Shown here in pieces: positions 42,409-52,999 of a DNA stretch of 64,000 nt; positions within the stretch are counted from its first letter, which is position 1, and every line of letters begins with the position of its first letter. The translations under genes and the position numbers were made by a program. The notes beneath the pieces were generated by a model. That model had not been told where the DNA came from. It saw only the letters and a program-made list of their open reading frames with translations, and made no database searches. This DNA comes from Hexactinellida sp. DTS-2022 (taxonomy: Eukaryota; Porifera; Hexactinellida): positions 13,206,001 to 13,270,000 of the forward strand of contig JAPNXP010000002.1 of assembly GCA_028753945.1 (NCBI GenBank), in the 5' to 3' direction.

Positions 42409-42458
42409 TGGTTTCGTCCCATTGCAGGGACTCATCAGGAGGGTAACCCTCGACCACT
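42409..42458 (-). ncRNA. Hammerhead ribozyme motif A
   Basis: On the minus strand all core parts occur in order: GTGGT, cleavage-site C, a stem I hairpin GAGGG-TTA-CCCTC, the invariant CTGATGA, a stem II hairpin GTCCC-TGCAAT-GGGAC, GAA and ACCAC. GTGGT pairs with ACCAC as stem III, so the open end is at stem III (type III permutation). Stem II's fifth pair is C-G here and T-A in copies B and C, a compensatory change. The motif lies in a moderately repetitive GC-richer segment. Self-cleavage is predicted from the motif and not shown. Confidence 0.82.
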
Positions 42459-42970
42459 CTTATTGCGCCAACCTAGTGTAGGTTACCAGTCGTACTGCCG
42501 GCATGTGAATACTAAGACCCGTAGTCATAGACCTAGTGCACCTAGTGCCTTTCCCAAGGACACTACTCCCAAAGGTCATAGTGATGCTCATTCACAACAG
42601 ATCCCGTCCTCAAACCTTATACACAGTCAGATCTGCTTATTGTGAACAATTTTTAATCTGCTTAATTAATATGAAAAACTCTATGGTCCCAAATTAACAA
42701 CCTACTTAAAGTATGTATTAAGTTGAGTTCGCTTATTATGAAGTCTCTCTATTATGAACACAATTTTTGGCCCCTTGGATGTTCATAATAAACGAACTTG
42801 ACTGTATTTTAGAATTTGGAATAGATTTCAGATTAGTTCCTAATCTAATCCAATAACATAAAATATGAATTTTAAACCCGTAAAACCATAATAACTAAAT
42901 AACCTAAATCCTTGGACGATAAATCTTGTTCGATACCTCAAAATTTCTTCATATTTATGTTACCATCATA

Positions 42971-43030
42971 TAAGTTAAGCAATACGTCATATTCTTATAA
43001 TAAGTTAAGCATGACGTCATATTCTTATAA
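42971..43030. repeat. Two 30-bp tandem units
   Basis: TAAGTTAAGCAATACGTCAT plus ATTCTTATAA, repeated with two differences (AAT to ATG). The unit contains a TACGTCA/TGACGTCA sequence like a CRE element, probably by chance. Confidence 0.75.
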
Positions 43031-43841
43031 TAATTGCTCCTTGGTTGTCAGATTTCGCGATAGGATTCTATTCTCCAATTGTAAATGCCCATATATGGAT
43101 TCTTCTTGAAATTTATAATTATATGTCATATAATTTTAATAATTTGTATTAATTAATTAAGAAAAAGTTACTAATTATTAGCGCATAGAGCCACTGGTCA
43201 TTAATGGGGGGGCAGGGGGGGGCAGAGTATCCCAGGCCCCCCCAGTTTATTAAACTCGATGTTTCATAGATTGATTGTTTTTTACAATGAATGCGACTAT
43301 TCATTCTACAGATTCATTCGCAAGGTGTTACAAAAACAAATTGTTAATTTATTGTTAATTGTGTAATGAATATTAATAATGAGATAATATTAATAATGAG
43401 GTATAGAGATAAACTTTTTTTGGTCCCCCCAGATTTTGAAAGGATACCAAAAATATCGACGTCTATGCCACTGGTTATATAGTTCATTTTTTAAGTGACC
43501 TCTCATTTCTCATTTTTCACTTCCCCAAGAAATGATAATCAGTTCTCATCGCAAGTCATTGGTTCACATTCTTTTAGAACTTATAACTAAATTCTCGTAA
43601 CCTAAATTGGCTAATAAGAGATTTTGTGAGGTGTGTTCAGTTTTCTAGTCACATGCTTGATGGTAATTGCAGTGAGATCACGACTGTAACTATAGATTAC
43701 ATTAACAATAAACTATTTGCATATAATAAATACTGATTTGGAATTCGAATTATTTGGAATATATAGCTATAAATAACATATTAGCCAACTTGATGATTAT
43801 GATATATTATTGCATGATGTAGGTATTTTGTTCTATCTACA

Positions 43842-45224
43842 TCAAGTGTTATTATTGAGGAAATTATTCAGAATATCATATGCCCTTCTTGGTTGAGAGG
43901 ATGGTACTTGGTGCCCCGCCTCGCGGACAGTTTTGAATGTCATCTTGTCGTACTGTAGTGTGAACCCACCCACTTGGAGTGTTGATGCATGCCAAGGACT
44001 CCAATCAGTTGTTAGCTTTATGCTTCCATCTCTTTCCAAGTCTTTTATCCATAGTAAAGTGCCCAGCCATGGAACAGCTGCATCAACATCACCTGAGTAG
44101 ACTAGGAATTTTAAATAATAGTGGTAAGGCAGTAGTTGCTCCCATACCTTTTTCATTGGAGTCATTATGTCCTGTATTGAATACTTTACTAGTTTCGAAC
44201 GTAGGGTCCATTCTTTTAAGTCTGCGTGTATTGCTTTTTGCACATCAGGTCTGTTTAGATATGCATACAAGTCTTTAGGGCCACAAGGATTGTCTTCTAA
44301 CTTATATCTCTTCATTGGACTCTCTCTTATAAATGGTAGCCAGTAGTTCAGGTGTGTTTCTTTAAAATGATTTTCGCGCATGCACATATCATCATATATG
44401 TCATATGGATTAATTATTTCTAGAATTTTGTCGACTTTCTTCAACGTTTCTAAACAGAATTTATTCATAGGAAATTTATCCGGGTATTTCATGAATGGCC
44501 CACTTTGGTTAAAATCACAGTTGTTATTGATTGCAGAAAACTCTTCAATTGTCATTAGTCCATGAGTGTACCAGAATAAAGTTGTTCCGTTATTGTCAAA
44601 CTTTGGATAAGTCCAAGGATTTCCAACTAAGAACCCCTTGAAATTAATAATGAGATTTACTCTGGTAATGGCTAGTGCCAGATTTGGTACGTAATGGCCC
44701 CCATAGGATTCTCCAGCTAGGTAGAACGGCCTACTCATGTATTTCGGGTATTTGGCTAGGAATCCTGTGAGAAACTGTATAAGGTCAGTCGCAGTACGTT
44801 CGTCACCGACAGTATAATCGCTCTCAACTTTCGAACTAGAAAACCCAACTCCTGCAGGGGACTCTACATACAGCATATTAGCCAATAGATTCCATGAATA
44901 AGGGTTATTGTATAAAGTATTTCCATCGGGACTCGGTGTAAATGGACCGTTTTCGAGAAGCAGAGCATATAAGGATGACCAACCAGGTCCTCCGGTCTGC
45001 CACAGCATTAATGGCTTCGAATCTGCATCCTCTTGTGCCTCAACAAACCAGTAGAACAATTTCCTTTCATTATTAGCATCAACAGTTATATAGCCGGCGT
45101 ATTGGTCAAATGCATCACCAGATGGTTGCCCTGGTAGGTTTGTAATTTTATCAGCATTATCTTGTGCAAATGTACTTGCAAAAAGGAGGAAACAAAAAAT
45201 CAACACTCGACTATTGCTTTGCAT
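43842..45224 (-). CDS. Serine carboxypeptidase, S10 family, copy 1 (atypical)
   Basis: A single-exon 460-aa secreted protein with a signal peptide (VLIFCFLLFASTFAQ). It belongs to the cathepsin A / carboxypeptidase Y family, which removes C-terminal residues at acid pH. The catalytic triad is in place: Ser in AGESYGGHY, Asp in YSGDVDAAVPW, His in EAGHQVPSSQP. Substrate-binding ENGPF and AGVGFSS are present. The oxyanion segment reads GGPGWSS, where copy 2 and nearly all relatives have GGPGCSS (Trp at about residue 82), and the partner cysteine region WNMCS of copy 2 is WTLRS, so both members of a conserved disulfide are gone together. Large blocks are identical in nucleotides to copy 2 and separated by diverged blocks. 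It is 866 bp downstream of copy 2 in the same direction. Confidence 0.93.
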   Translation of the reverse strand: MQSNSRVLIFCFLLFASTFAQDNADKITNLPGQPSGDAFDQYAGYITVDANNERKLFYWFVEAQEDADSKPLMLWQTGGPGWSSLYALLLENGPFTPSPDGNTLYNNPYSWNLLANMLYVESPAGVGFSSSKVESDYTVGDERTATDLIQFLTGFLAKYPKYMSRPFYLAGESYGGHYVPNLALAITRVNLIINFKGFLVGNPWTYPKFDNNGTTLFWYTHGLMTIEEFSAINNNCDFNQSGPFMKYPDKFPMNKFCLETLKKVDKILEIINPYDIYDDMCMRENHFKETHLNYWLPFIRESPMKRYKLEDNPCGPKDLYAYLNRPDVQKAIHADLKEWTLRSKLVKYSIQDIMTPMKKVWEQLLPYHYYLKFLVYSGDVDAAVPWLGTLLWIKDLERDGSIKLTTDWSPWHASTLQVGGFTLQYDKMTFKTVREAGHQVPSSQPRRAYDILNNFLNNNT

Positions 45225-46090
45225 CTGAAAATCTTTTTATTTTGACGAACTTTGTTTGAATGAATCCTCTATCTAGTTCTGCAAAAAATATTTCATTTAC
45301 AGTACGAATATCCTACCAGAAATATTCCTATATAAAATTGATTACAAATGTACAGTGGCGTTTGCTTATTACTAACAAAGTTGTATTTTATTTTTGCTAA
45401 TAGACGTACTTGGTTTTAGAGGAAGAGAATTAACATTAAATGCTCGCTTGGGGACTGAAATTAATATGATAATAGAATAGTTGTTATTATACGAACACCA
45501 CCGTATTATAAGTCCAAAATATTCCGAAATGGTGTAAATTGAATTTCGTTTTTATGAATATGGGATTAAAATGTTATTTTTATATATTAATTATTCCTTT
45601 ATAATGTTTAAAAATGTGTATTCACTATAATTATTACTTGTAACATCAGGAGTCAATTTCATTTTTGTTTGCGGGATTCGTAAATAGTGTATTACTTTAC
45701 CCAATACGCAGTACTCAAGACATATGACAATACGTAGAGGCATGTTGCAAATTCTCAACAAATTTCATTGTTCAACTCTAAATACAGATGACCCAAAGAC
45801 CATCTATAATATCACAAGATTGAACTGCTAAACTTATGATACATTTAGTTATTTGCATGAATAGAACCTAAAACGCATGACCATCAACAAGCAACAATTA
45901 TCCGAAATATTTAAGTTTTAAGGTAATTAAGTAGATCAATAGGACAATAATTAAAAGATTACGTAGGTTAATAAGAAGACTTAAATTAAACTAAACGCTT
46001 TAAATAATAAATATAAACATGTAGAGTTCTGAGACAATATAGGCTAGTTATTTAGTCATCAGGTCCTAATTTAGTCGTGTTATGCTATAC
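45225..46090. other. Spacer between the two carboxypeptidase genes
   Basis: 866 bp of AT-rich DNA containing the promoter of copy 1 and the 3' end of copy 2; no repeat or RNA gene recognised. Confidence 0.5.
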
Positions 46091-47458
46091 TTACTTTGGA
46101 TTGAGGAAATTATTCAGAATATCATATGCCCTTCTTGGTTGAGAGGATGGTACTTGGTGCCCCGCCTCGCGGACAGTTTTGAATGTCATCTTGTCGTACT
46201 GTAGTGTGAACCCACCCACTTGGAGTGTTGATGCATGCCAAGGACTCCAATCAGTTGTTAGCTTTATGCTTCCATCTCTTTCCAAGTCTTTTATCCATAG
46301 TAAAGTGCCCAGCCATGGAACAGCTGCATCAACATCACCTGAGTAGACTAGGCGATTTAAATCATAAGGCAGTAGTTGCTCCCATACCTTTTTCATTGGA
46401 GTTATTAAGTCCTGTATTGAATAATTTAATGACTTTGAACACATATTCCACTGTTTTAAATCTGCGTGTATTGCCTTTTGCACGTCATCCCTGTTTAGAT
46501 AAGCCGTAATGTCTGTACTGCCACAAGGGTTATCGCCCTTAATTTCAAATAAATCTTCGCGCCGATTGTTGAATGAAAGTAAATGATGCAATTGCCTTCC
46601 TTCAATATACTTCGAGCGCATGCACATGTCATCATAAATGTCATATGGACTAATAAATTCCAATACTTTGTCAACTTTTTTCAACGTATCTATGCAAATT
46701 TTATTGCTAGGAAAAATGTCCGGGTATTGTAGGAATGGACCACTTTTGCTAAAATCACAGTTTTTACTGATTGCAGAAAACTCTTCAATTGTCATTAGTC
46801 CATGAGTGTACCAGAATAAAGTTGTTCCGTTATTGTCAAACTTTGGATAAGTCCAAGGATTTCCAACTAAGAACCCCTTGAAATTAATAATGAGATTTAC
46901 TCTGGTAATGGCTAGTGCCAGATTTGGTACGTAATGGCCCCCATAGGATTCTCCAGCTAGGTAGAACGGCCTACTCATGTATTTCGGGTATTTGGCTAGG
47001 AATCCTGTGAGAAACTGTATAAGGTCAGTCGCAGTACGTTCGTCACCGACAGTATAATCGCTCTCAACTTTCGAACTAGAAAACCCAACTCCTGCAGGGG
47101 ACTCTACATACAGCATATTAGCCAATAGATTCCATGGATGCGGATTATTGTATAGCGTCTCTCCATAGGGACTTGGAGTGAATGGACCGTTTTCGAGCAG
47201 AACCGCTAACAGTGAAGAGCAACCCGGGCCACCTGTTTGCCACAACACAAGCGGTTTTGAGTCTGCGTCTACTTGTGCCTCTACAAACCAGTAGAACAGT
47301 TTCCGCCCATTCTTAGTATCTACAGTTATATAGCCTGCGTATTGGTCGTATTTAACAGCGGGTTGTCCAGGGAGATCTGTTATTCTATCCGAGTTATTTT
47401 GTGCAGCAATTGCCACCAATAACAAACACGAAAACTGTAGTATAAATGTTTTGTACAT
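46091..47458 (-). CDS. Serine carboxypeptidase, S10 family, copy 2 (canonical)
   Basis: A single-exon 455-aa protein. The start at 47458 gives a proper signal peptide (MYKTFILQFSCLLLVAIAAQ); the frame continues upstream without an ATG. Triad Ser (AGESYGGHY), Asp (YSGDVDAAVPW) and His (EAGHQVPSSQP) are present, as are GGPGCSS and its likely partner cysteine in WNMCSKS. As a cathepsin A-like enzyme it probably works in lysosomes or digestive vacuoles. Its start faces the start of chitobiase-like gene 1 across 425 bp, so the two may share a bidirectional promoter. N-glycosylation sites (NNS, NGT, NYS) fit a secretory route. Confidence 0.94.
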   Translation of the reverse strand: MYKTFILQFSCLLLVAIAAQNNSDRITDLPGQPAVKYDQYAGYITVDTKNGRKLFYWFVEAQVDADSKPLVLWQTGGPGCSSLLAVLLENGPFTPSPYGETLYNNPHPWNLLANMLYVESPAGVGFSSSKVESDYTVGDERTATDLIQFLTGFLAKYPKYMSRPFYLAGESYGGHYVPNLALAITRVNLIINFKGFLVGNPWTYPKFDNNGTTLFWYTHGLMTIEEFSAISKNCDFSKSGPFLQYPDIFPSNKICIDTLKKVDKVLEFISPYDIYDDMCMRSKYIEGRQLHHLLSFNNRREDLFEIKGDNPCGSTDITAYLNRDDVQKAIHADLKQWNMCSKSLNYSIQDLITPMKKVWEQLLPYDLNRLVYSGDVDAAVPWLGTLLWIKDLERDGSIKLTTDWSPWHASTLQVGGFTLQYDKMTFKTVREAGHQVPSSQPRRAYDILNNFLNPK

Positions 47459-47883
47459 TCCTAATTGTATTTGTGGTTGATTTGATAAAAAATATTCGCG
47501 TTTCGTAAATCTAAATTGTGGATAATTATGGTTTATTAGTATATATTTCAAAGACAATTGAACTCTTGTAAATACACTTATTATATTATGTATGCGGGAA
47601 GTTGTAACGTTGAGAAATTGGAAACCTTACGAGCCTAATGTTGCCTAATGGAGATACACATTTCACCCAAAATATGATTGTTGGTACTATAAGCTAATTT
47701 AGGAGATTTATTTAACGTATATAATAGCACAATCTTCCAATTATTGAACCTAACTATATCAAACCCTAAACTATGTATTTAATCTACATCAAACTTTCAA
47801 TTGTCTGCCTACTTTGTAATCATGCAACTATAAATTCTACAGATTTTAAACGCTTCATTAATTAAAGTTTTTTGGATCTAACA
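47459..47883. promoter_or_regulatory. Shared promoter region of carboxypeptidase 2 and chitobiase 1
   Basis: 425 bp between two divergent start codons of secreted hydrolases. AT-rich; no clear TATA or known operator was picked out. Shared control is inferred from the layout. Confidence 0.4.
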
Positions 47884-49410
47884 ATGTTAAATTGCCTTTT
47901 CATACTGTTGCTGATTCCAATAAGTATCGCTTCTAACTCGAATGGGATAACTAACTTGAATTTCGTCAATAATCGCCGTTTGGTTCCACTCAGCTGTCCA
48001 TGCGAAGATAAATCGTTGTGCGACCCCATCCCACCCGCGAAAGGAAACACCAGATTAGCGTACTCAAGGGTTGCGGCTAATTGGAAATACTTTGATTTCT
48101 CTAAAATCACTGAACTGATAATATTTTTTGACATTTCAGAAATGGATCCTCAAGTTATCTGTACGGCCCATAAGAATAACGTACAACTCCACCTTATGGG
48201 ACTATTTAATCACGAAACCTTTCTAAACTTGACACAGAAAGAAATGTGGATAAAGGAGTCTCTGGATCTGGTTAAAGAAAACTTTCTGGATGGAATAAAC
48301 ATTGATTATGAGGAGGGCCGTAGTGGTATACAGGAGCCTTATTTAGTAAAGTTTGTGGAAGAGATATCTTCCACACTGAAAAGTATGAATCCAAACTACC
48401 AGCTGACTTATTGTCTTCCTTCGTGGCCGCTAGGAAACTACGATTTCACTACAATTCCTTACATTGTTGACTATCTAATGTTGATGGACTATGATCAGAA
48501 CTGGAACAATCCTCAACACTGCTATGCATCAGCCAACGAACAACCGCAAGTTACCCTTAACGGTAAGAAATTACTTACTTATCGGTCAACATATTTCTAA
48601 TGTAATGGGCAAAGCCATTTTTAGCATCAAAAAAATTCGATCTCACTAAGACGGGGTTATATATAAGATACTTAAAAGATGTTGGCCAATAAACGACGAA
48701 AGACATTTATTCGAGCCTCATAAAAAACGAATGGTTGCACAGTTTGGTTTTTGGCAAATGAAAATTTTTCATTACGAAAGTCGTAAGCCGTAAGGCATCA
48801 AACGTAAGGGGATGTCATATGGCCATATGCTTAATTTTGAGGCATATACGTAAAGTATATTAATCCTGTTTTTTGCTTAATATTAGTACAAAGATTCGTA
48901 TACTAAATAAATGTAAATAATTTTGCAGTCATTAATATCCTTTATAACCTTTCTATCTTAGGTCTCGTTGCATTCCTCGAACTCGGTATTCCACCTTCAA
49001 AGATAGTCATAGGTTTGCCATGGTACGGCTATCTCTACCCATGCGTTAATGTTACAGTTGGAAGATGTTATTTTGACAACTGCACTAGATATGAAGGGAG
49101 ACAGGTTGATCTTACAGGCATTTACAATCAGTATATTATTAATGATACGTATTCAATTGAACACGGATGGGACAACGCAACTATTTCTCCCTACATCACA
49201 ATAACAAGCAATGACAATGCCTTGGGATCAACCGAGCAACAATACTGGTACGACAATGGTTATAGCTTAACTCAAAAAGCTAGCATATATAAATACTACG
49301 ATATTAGAGGAATCGCAGCGTTCCATGTCGACTGTGTAAATTACACTATACCCGGAATGCAAGAAATGGTCAAAGACCTCTGGGCTTCTTTTAGTGTATT
49401 CGAAGATTAG
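47884..49410 (+). CDS. Di-N-acetylchitobiase-like GH18 protein, copy 1
   Basis: Two exons, 47884-48562 and 48962-49410, joined as G|GT, give 375 aa. A signal peptide (FILLLIPISIAS) is followed by CPCEDKSLC, which matches the N-terminal cysteine motif of human chitobiase (CTBS). The GH18 catalytic motif is DGINIDYEE (human DGINIDIEQ), with the acid glutamate and assisting aspartate intact. PWYGYLYPCVNV, YWYDN and the C-terminal RGIAAFHVDCVNY also match CTBS. The enzyme cleaves the reducing-end GlcNAc from the chitobiose core in lysosomal glycoprotein breakdown; chitin digestion is an alternative role. Most of the reading is nearly identical to copy 2. The 399-bp intron holds a TCGGCCAACA MITE. 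The ATG at 47884 was preferred because the frame upstream has no ATG. Confidence 0.93.
48582..48689. mobile_element. TCGGCCAACA MITE copy in chitobiase 1 intron
   Basis: Begins TCGGTCAACATATTTCTAA, ends TTAAAAGATGTTGGCCAA; starts 20 bp after the donor site. Confidence 0.65.
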
Positions 49411-49910
49411 TTTACAAGTAGCATGTCTCCTTACCTTATCATAATTGTTAGTTAACATTAGATAACCACACCCCTAATTTCGACCTAAAACTAGGATTAT
49501 TATTGTCATACATTTGATAATTTTTTCTTCTTTACTTTAGAATGTGTTGTAGTATTTGTGACTTTTTGTTTCGTTGCACTGATTAATGTGATTTGATAAT
49601 AAACTATGTTATCATCAGCGTTAAGCGCATCCTCGCTTGTAAATTAAACAATTCCATTAAAAAAAAAAACTTACTTAACATTCAGCCAATACATTTCAAT
49701 ATAAAAATATGGCTGTTAAAAAGCGTAATAATTACATTAGGAAATATGTTGGCCAAAATGCGTGCGTATGTAAACTCCATTTCCGAATTATTTGCCGGAT
49801 ATGGATTTTCAACCTCTCAGTTTTGGACTCACAATATTTAGGATGACTTAGCCGGTGTTGAAATCATTCGTAAATAGTAATTTAAGAAATATTGATTGTC
49901 CGTATGTATA

Positions 49911-51540
49911 CCAATTGGCGGGAGCGCTGCATTTGTTAGAATTTGTGATGTTGTCAATTGTTAGAATTTTCCATGTTGTCAATTGCCCGAATATTATGTG
50001 ACTCATGTTGTCATTTGTCAGAATTTGTCATGTTGACAATTCTGTGATGTTGCTATAGTACCAGCTTCTAAGTTTTCTTTTGCTGGTTAAATGGAATCAC
50101 TGACTGTGGAATTAGTAACAAATCAAATGGTATCTTATGACCAATCGAGTGCATTATGTACATCCATATTAATAAATAGCACATACCTACGTACATTATA
50201 CTCCGACAATATTTCATAATTTACATATCTAATATGGAGTACCGCTTACAACAGAATCGCGGGACAATTTATGAGACTTCTGATATATGGACATAATTTC
50301 GTCCAAAAGAATGGTCGCTTATAATTATTTGAGATGTGTTTTGTTCCGTAACGGTTGTAAATCTACTGGTAAACTGAACCATCATTCGAATTTCAAAAGT
50401 GTCATTTCCTGGCATTATCATGGACACAGTGAATATAATAATGACATATACTTGGTAAAAGCGAAATGTAGGGAAGCTGCGAAAACATCGCGATGTAATT
50501 TACGGAGTTTTCAAAGATGTATCGAGAATAGATCCAGCAGGCAGTAAAATTTCATTTCACAGTTGCGAGTCTACAATGTATCGATGTAGAAGGAAATTTC
50601 AACCCAAAATTCCCCAAACGCTTTCCGAATTTGAGATGCAATTGACAGGAACAATATTCGGAATGAATTTCAAAGCTTCTGTTTATAGAGGCGAAAACAT
50701 GTGCTTGGAAAAGGGCAGTAAATTTGGAAAACCACTTATGACCATATATGGCAACACTGCATGCCCATTTATGGTCAGCTTCTATATGCAAGAGACAGAT
50801 TTTCTAAAGAGATTCTACACTTCTAGTGCACCGATTGTTAAATTTAGGACTTTTGAGAGTGGGTCCCTAATGTTAAACTAAGGTTAGTGGATTAACCACT
50901 GAATAGACTGATATACGTATATGATATGTTTACTAATACGTAGTACCAAAGGTGCTAGGTGAACGCTGTTAAGTGTGGTATGTAGGATTTTTTCGCTACC
51001 AAATAAATCATTTAATAGTAATCTAACCGTGTGAAAGATATCAAATTGTGGAATAAGCATTTATTTACTGTAGACAGTAAAATAGTATCTGCATTGTCAC
51101 CGAAATATATTATTCATGCGTAGGCCAGTCATTAGAAAAGGCAGAAAAGTCCAGAAAAGGGCGGTTTTCCCACCTGTCCCGGTCTTTTCTAGAAAAGGGC
51201 GGATTTTTCCGAACAATTAAATTTTCTTACCTATCTTTTTTATACTTACAATGATCTACAATTTAAAACCATATTCCTTATACAACACTTCTACATAAAC
51301 AGCGCCAATTATATGTTAAAGATGGCAACATCATAAATTCTAACAGAGAACAACTTGATAAATTCCAACAAATGACAACTTTATAAATTCTAACAAATGA
51401 CAACTCAACAAATTCTAACAAATGACAACTTCATAAATTCTAACAAATGACAACTTCATAAATTCTAACAAATAGCTACTCAACAAATTCTGACAAGTGA
51501 CAACATCGAAATTCTAACAGTTGCAGGCGCCTCCAATTGG
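49911..51540. mobile_element. Mutator-like (MULE-type) element with FLYWCH gene remnant
   Basis: The ends CCAATTGGCGGGAGCGCTGCA and, on the other strand, CCAATTGGAGGCGCCTGCA are inverted repeats. Inside each end lie arrays of the unit TTGTTAGAATTTGTGATGTTGTCAATT in opposite orientation, at least four units on the left and seven on the right, typical of long MULE subterminal repeats. Between them is a decayed coding remnant (50287-50880). Length about 1.6 kb. A 9-bp target duplication could not be defined, so the outer edges may be 10-20 bp off. The superfamily is inferred from the structure and the protein remnant. Confidence 0.7.
50287..50880 (+). pseudogene. FLYWCH-type zinc-finger fragment of the MULE-like element
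   Basis: Two adjacent frames read as one ancestral protein N-terminus. The first (50287-50547) carries a FLYWCH/WRKY-like pattern: YLRCVLFRNGCKSTGKL, then HYHGHSEYN with paired histidines. The second (50576-50880), in another frame, carries RRKFQPKIPQTLSEFEM, the phrase that follows FLYWCH in many MULE transposases and related host genes. The DDE catalytic part is absent. One frameshift separates the frames and the 3' part is deleted, so this is a dead transposon gene and not a host zinc-finger protein. Confidence 0.6.
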
Positions 51541-51779
51541 CAACCGTCAATAATTATTTTAATCATAAAATATATGGACATTCGAGGATCAACACGAATC
51601 CAAAATATAAAATTGACCATCAAAAATGAACTATGAGCCCCGTGGAGCCCCTAAACAATATTTGACCGCCAGCCAATGTCATACTACAATTAATTGATGA
51701 ATAACTACACGCATGATGTGGTGAGCATGAGACACCGTAAATGTATCTCACACCCACCGGGATACGACATGTGGTGGAA

Positions 51780-51829
51780 GTGGTTTCGTCCTATCACAAG
51801 GACTCATCAGGAGGGTAACCCTCGACCAC
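51780..51829 (-). ncRNA. Hammerhead ribozyme motif B
   Basis: Minus strand: GTGGT, C, hairpin GAGGG-TTA-CCCTC, CTGATGA, hairpin GTCCT-TGTGAT-AGGAC, GAA, ACCAC. Every invariant core position is kept and the 50 nt match copy C exactly. The downstream sequence on the plus strand (GTTACCAGT, then ACTAAG) resembles copy A, so the motif is part of a larger dispersed repeat. Confidence 0.85.
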
Positions 51830-52144
51830 ACTACAACTGGTCTACTCCAGTTCTAGTTACCAGTGAGCCATGCCGTTCTCCTACCACAGGTACTAAGCAC
51901 AACCCACCTACACTAGGATCCCTCTAGTGCACTCCTGTCAGCCCGTCATCACAATAGGCGTAGAAGTAGCCCGGGCCGCCCGGGCCCGCCCGGGAAGGTT
52001 CTGGAAGCACACGGGCGGCACGGGGGATTTTGGATCGAATTATCATTGAAATATACTATAATCTTTCCCGATATGTCTTCTCCAAATACTTATATAGTGC
52101 ACTTGATTTAATTATTCATTCAATTGCGTATCCATATTTGTTAG

Positions 52145-52225
52145 CATTGGCGCCGATTTCTTTTGATTTCCTCTAAAATTTGGGCGGGTCCGGACCCGCC
52201 CAAATCGGCACTATCGGCGCCTATG
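52145..52225. mobile_element. 81-bp hAT MITE
   Basis: CATTGGCGCCGAT on the left and ATCGGCGCCTATG on the right are inverted ends with one mismatch; flanks TTTGTTAG and TTTGTTAT agree at 7 of 8 positions. A central palindrome GGGCGGGTCCGGACCCGCCC is also present. Same end type as the 8566-9240 element. Confidence 0.85.
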
Positions 52226-52999
52226 TTTGTTATTATTGTTACTTGCTATATACCTATACGTTGAGGCTTGACGCTTGTTATGTCCAAGCTATTCTCCGAG
52301 AATGTCTAAAAGGCATATTGACGATGGCTCAAAACAACCAAGTTTCGCTAACTCGCTCGGGCAGATTATAATAATTTTGGGGAAACGTTTACGCCTATGA
52401 CTACACGTAATACTTTGGCATAAAAAGTGTAACTATTGATTCAAACATTTTTTGTCCCGTGGTGTAGAACACGAATTATTTTTGTCCGCAAGAAAAAAGG
52501 TAGAAACATGTATTAGATATAATAGAGATTATGATTTAATGTTAGTCGTATGAAACCAAATACTCTAGGCATATACGTACTTACCTTGGCCCAAGAATTA
52601 GTAAATTCAGTAAATTATTGAAATAAATTATATACTAAGTAGATAGGTACAACATGAATTGCTATTAAAAATATTTAAGGTTTTCTAATGATACATTTTG
52701 AACTAATGAAACAGCGAAATTTCAAAGCAAGAGTCTTTTGCGATAGTTTTGACTATTGAGCCAAGTGCATAATCAATATTATACATACATATCTATTTAC
52801 AAATAAGATATCCGAATTCCCATGTTCGAAGAGAAAACAAAACTATATTTCTCTGATCAATCAGCTAATATATGCTTTACATACATTAACCTAGTTTGGG
52901 CCAAAGCCAACATTATGGGCCTAAGTCGCCCCAGTTTACGGTACGTATATTAAAATTAAATTAAAATACTATAAATCTTGAGGTTCTCATATTAGTACG

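Larger units (their letters stand above)
41555..43841. other. Spacer between GREB1 and carboxypeptidase 1
   Basis: It holds the GREB1 promoter side, a GC-rich hairpin (41652-41690), a segment about 42340-42620 that is more GC-rich and carries a hammerhead ribozyme motif (42409-42458), a two-unit tandem repeat (42971-43030), and at 43195-43475 a G-run-rich segment that resembles a damaged hAT MITE but has no target duplication. No protein gene recognised. Confidence 0.55.
49411..52999. other. Repeat-rich spacer between chitobiase 1 and 2
   Basis: It holds a short TCGGCCAACA-family copy (about 49683-49757), a Mutator-like element (49911-51540), hammerhead motif B (51780-51829) in a GC-richer segment, a G/C-rich stretch of CCCGGGC repeats at 51968-52030, and a small hAT MITE (52145-52225). 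No intact gene seen. Confidence 0.6.

Noticed and set aside
43195-43475. A hAT MITE with CCACTGG at both ends
   Set aside because: The two ends are in direct and not inverted orientation and no 8-bp duplication was found; at most a damaged remnant.
43979-46509. Plus-strand frames opposite the carboxypeptidases
   Set aside because: They repeat at equal positions in both copies because the genes are nearly identical there; the protein reading has no recognisable feature.
51960-52035. CpG-island-like promoter in the CCCGGGC-rich stretch
   Set aside because: It is only about 70 bp of simple GC-rich repeat and no gene starts nearby.
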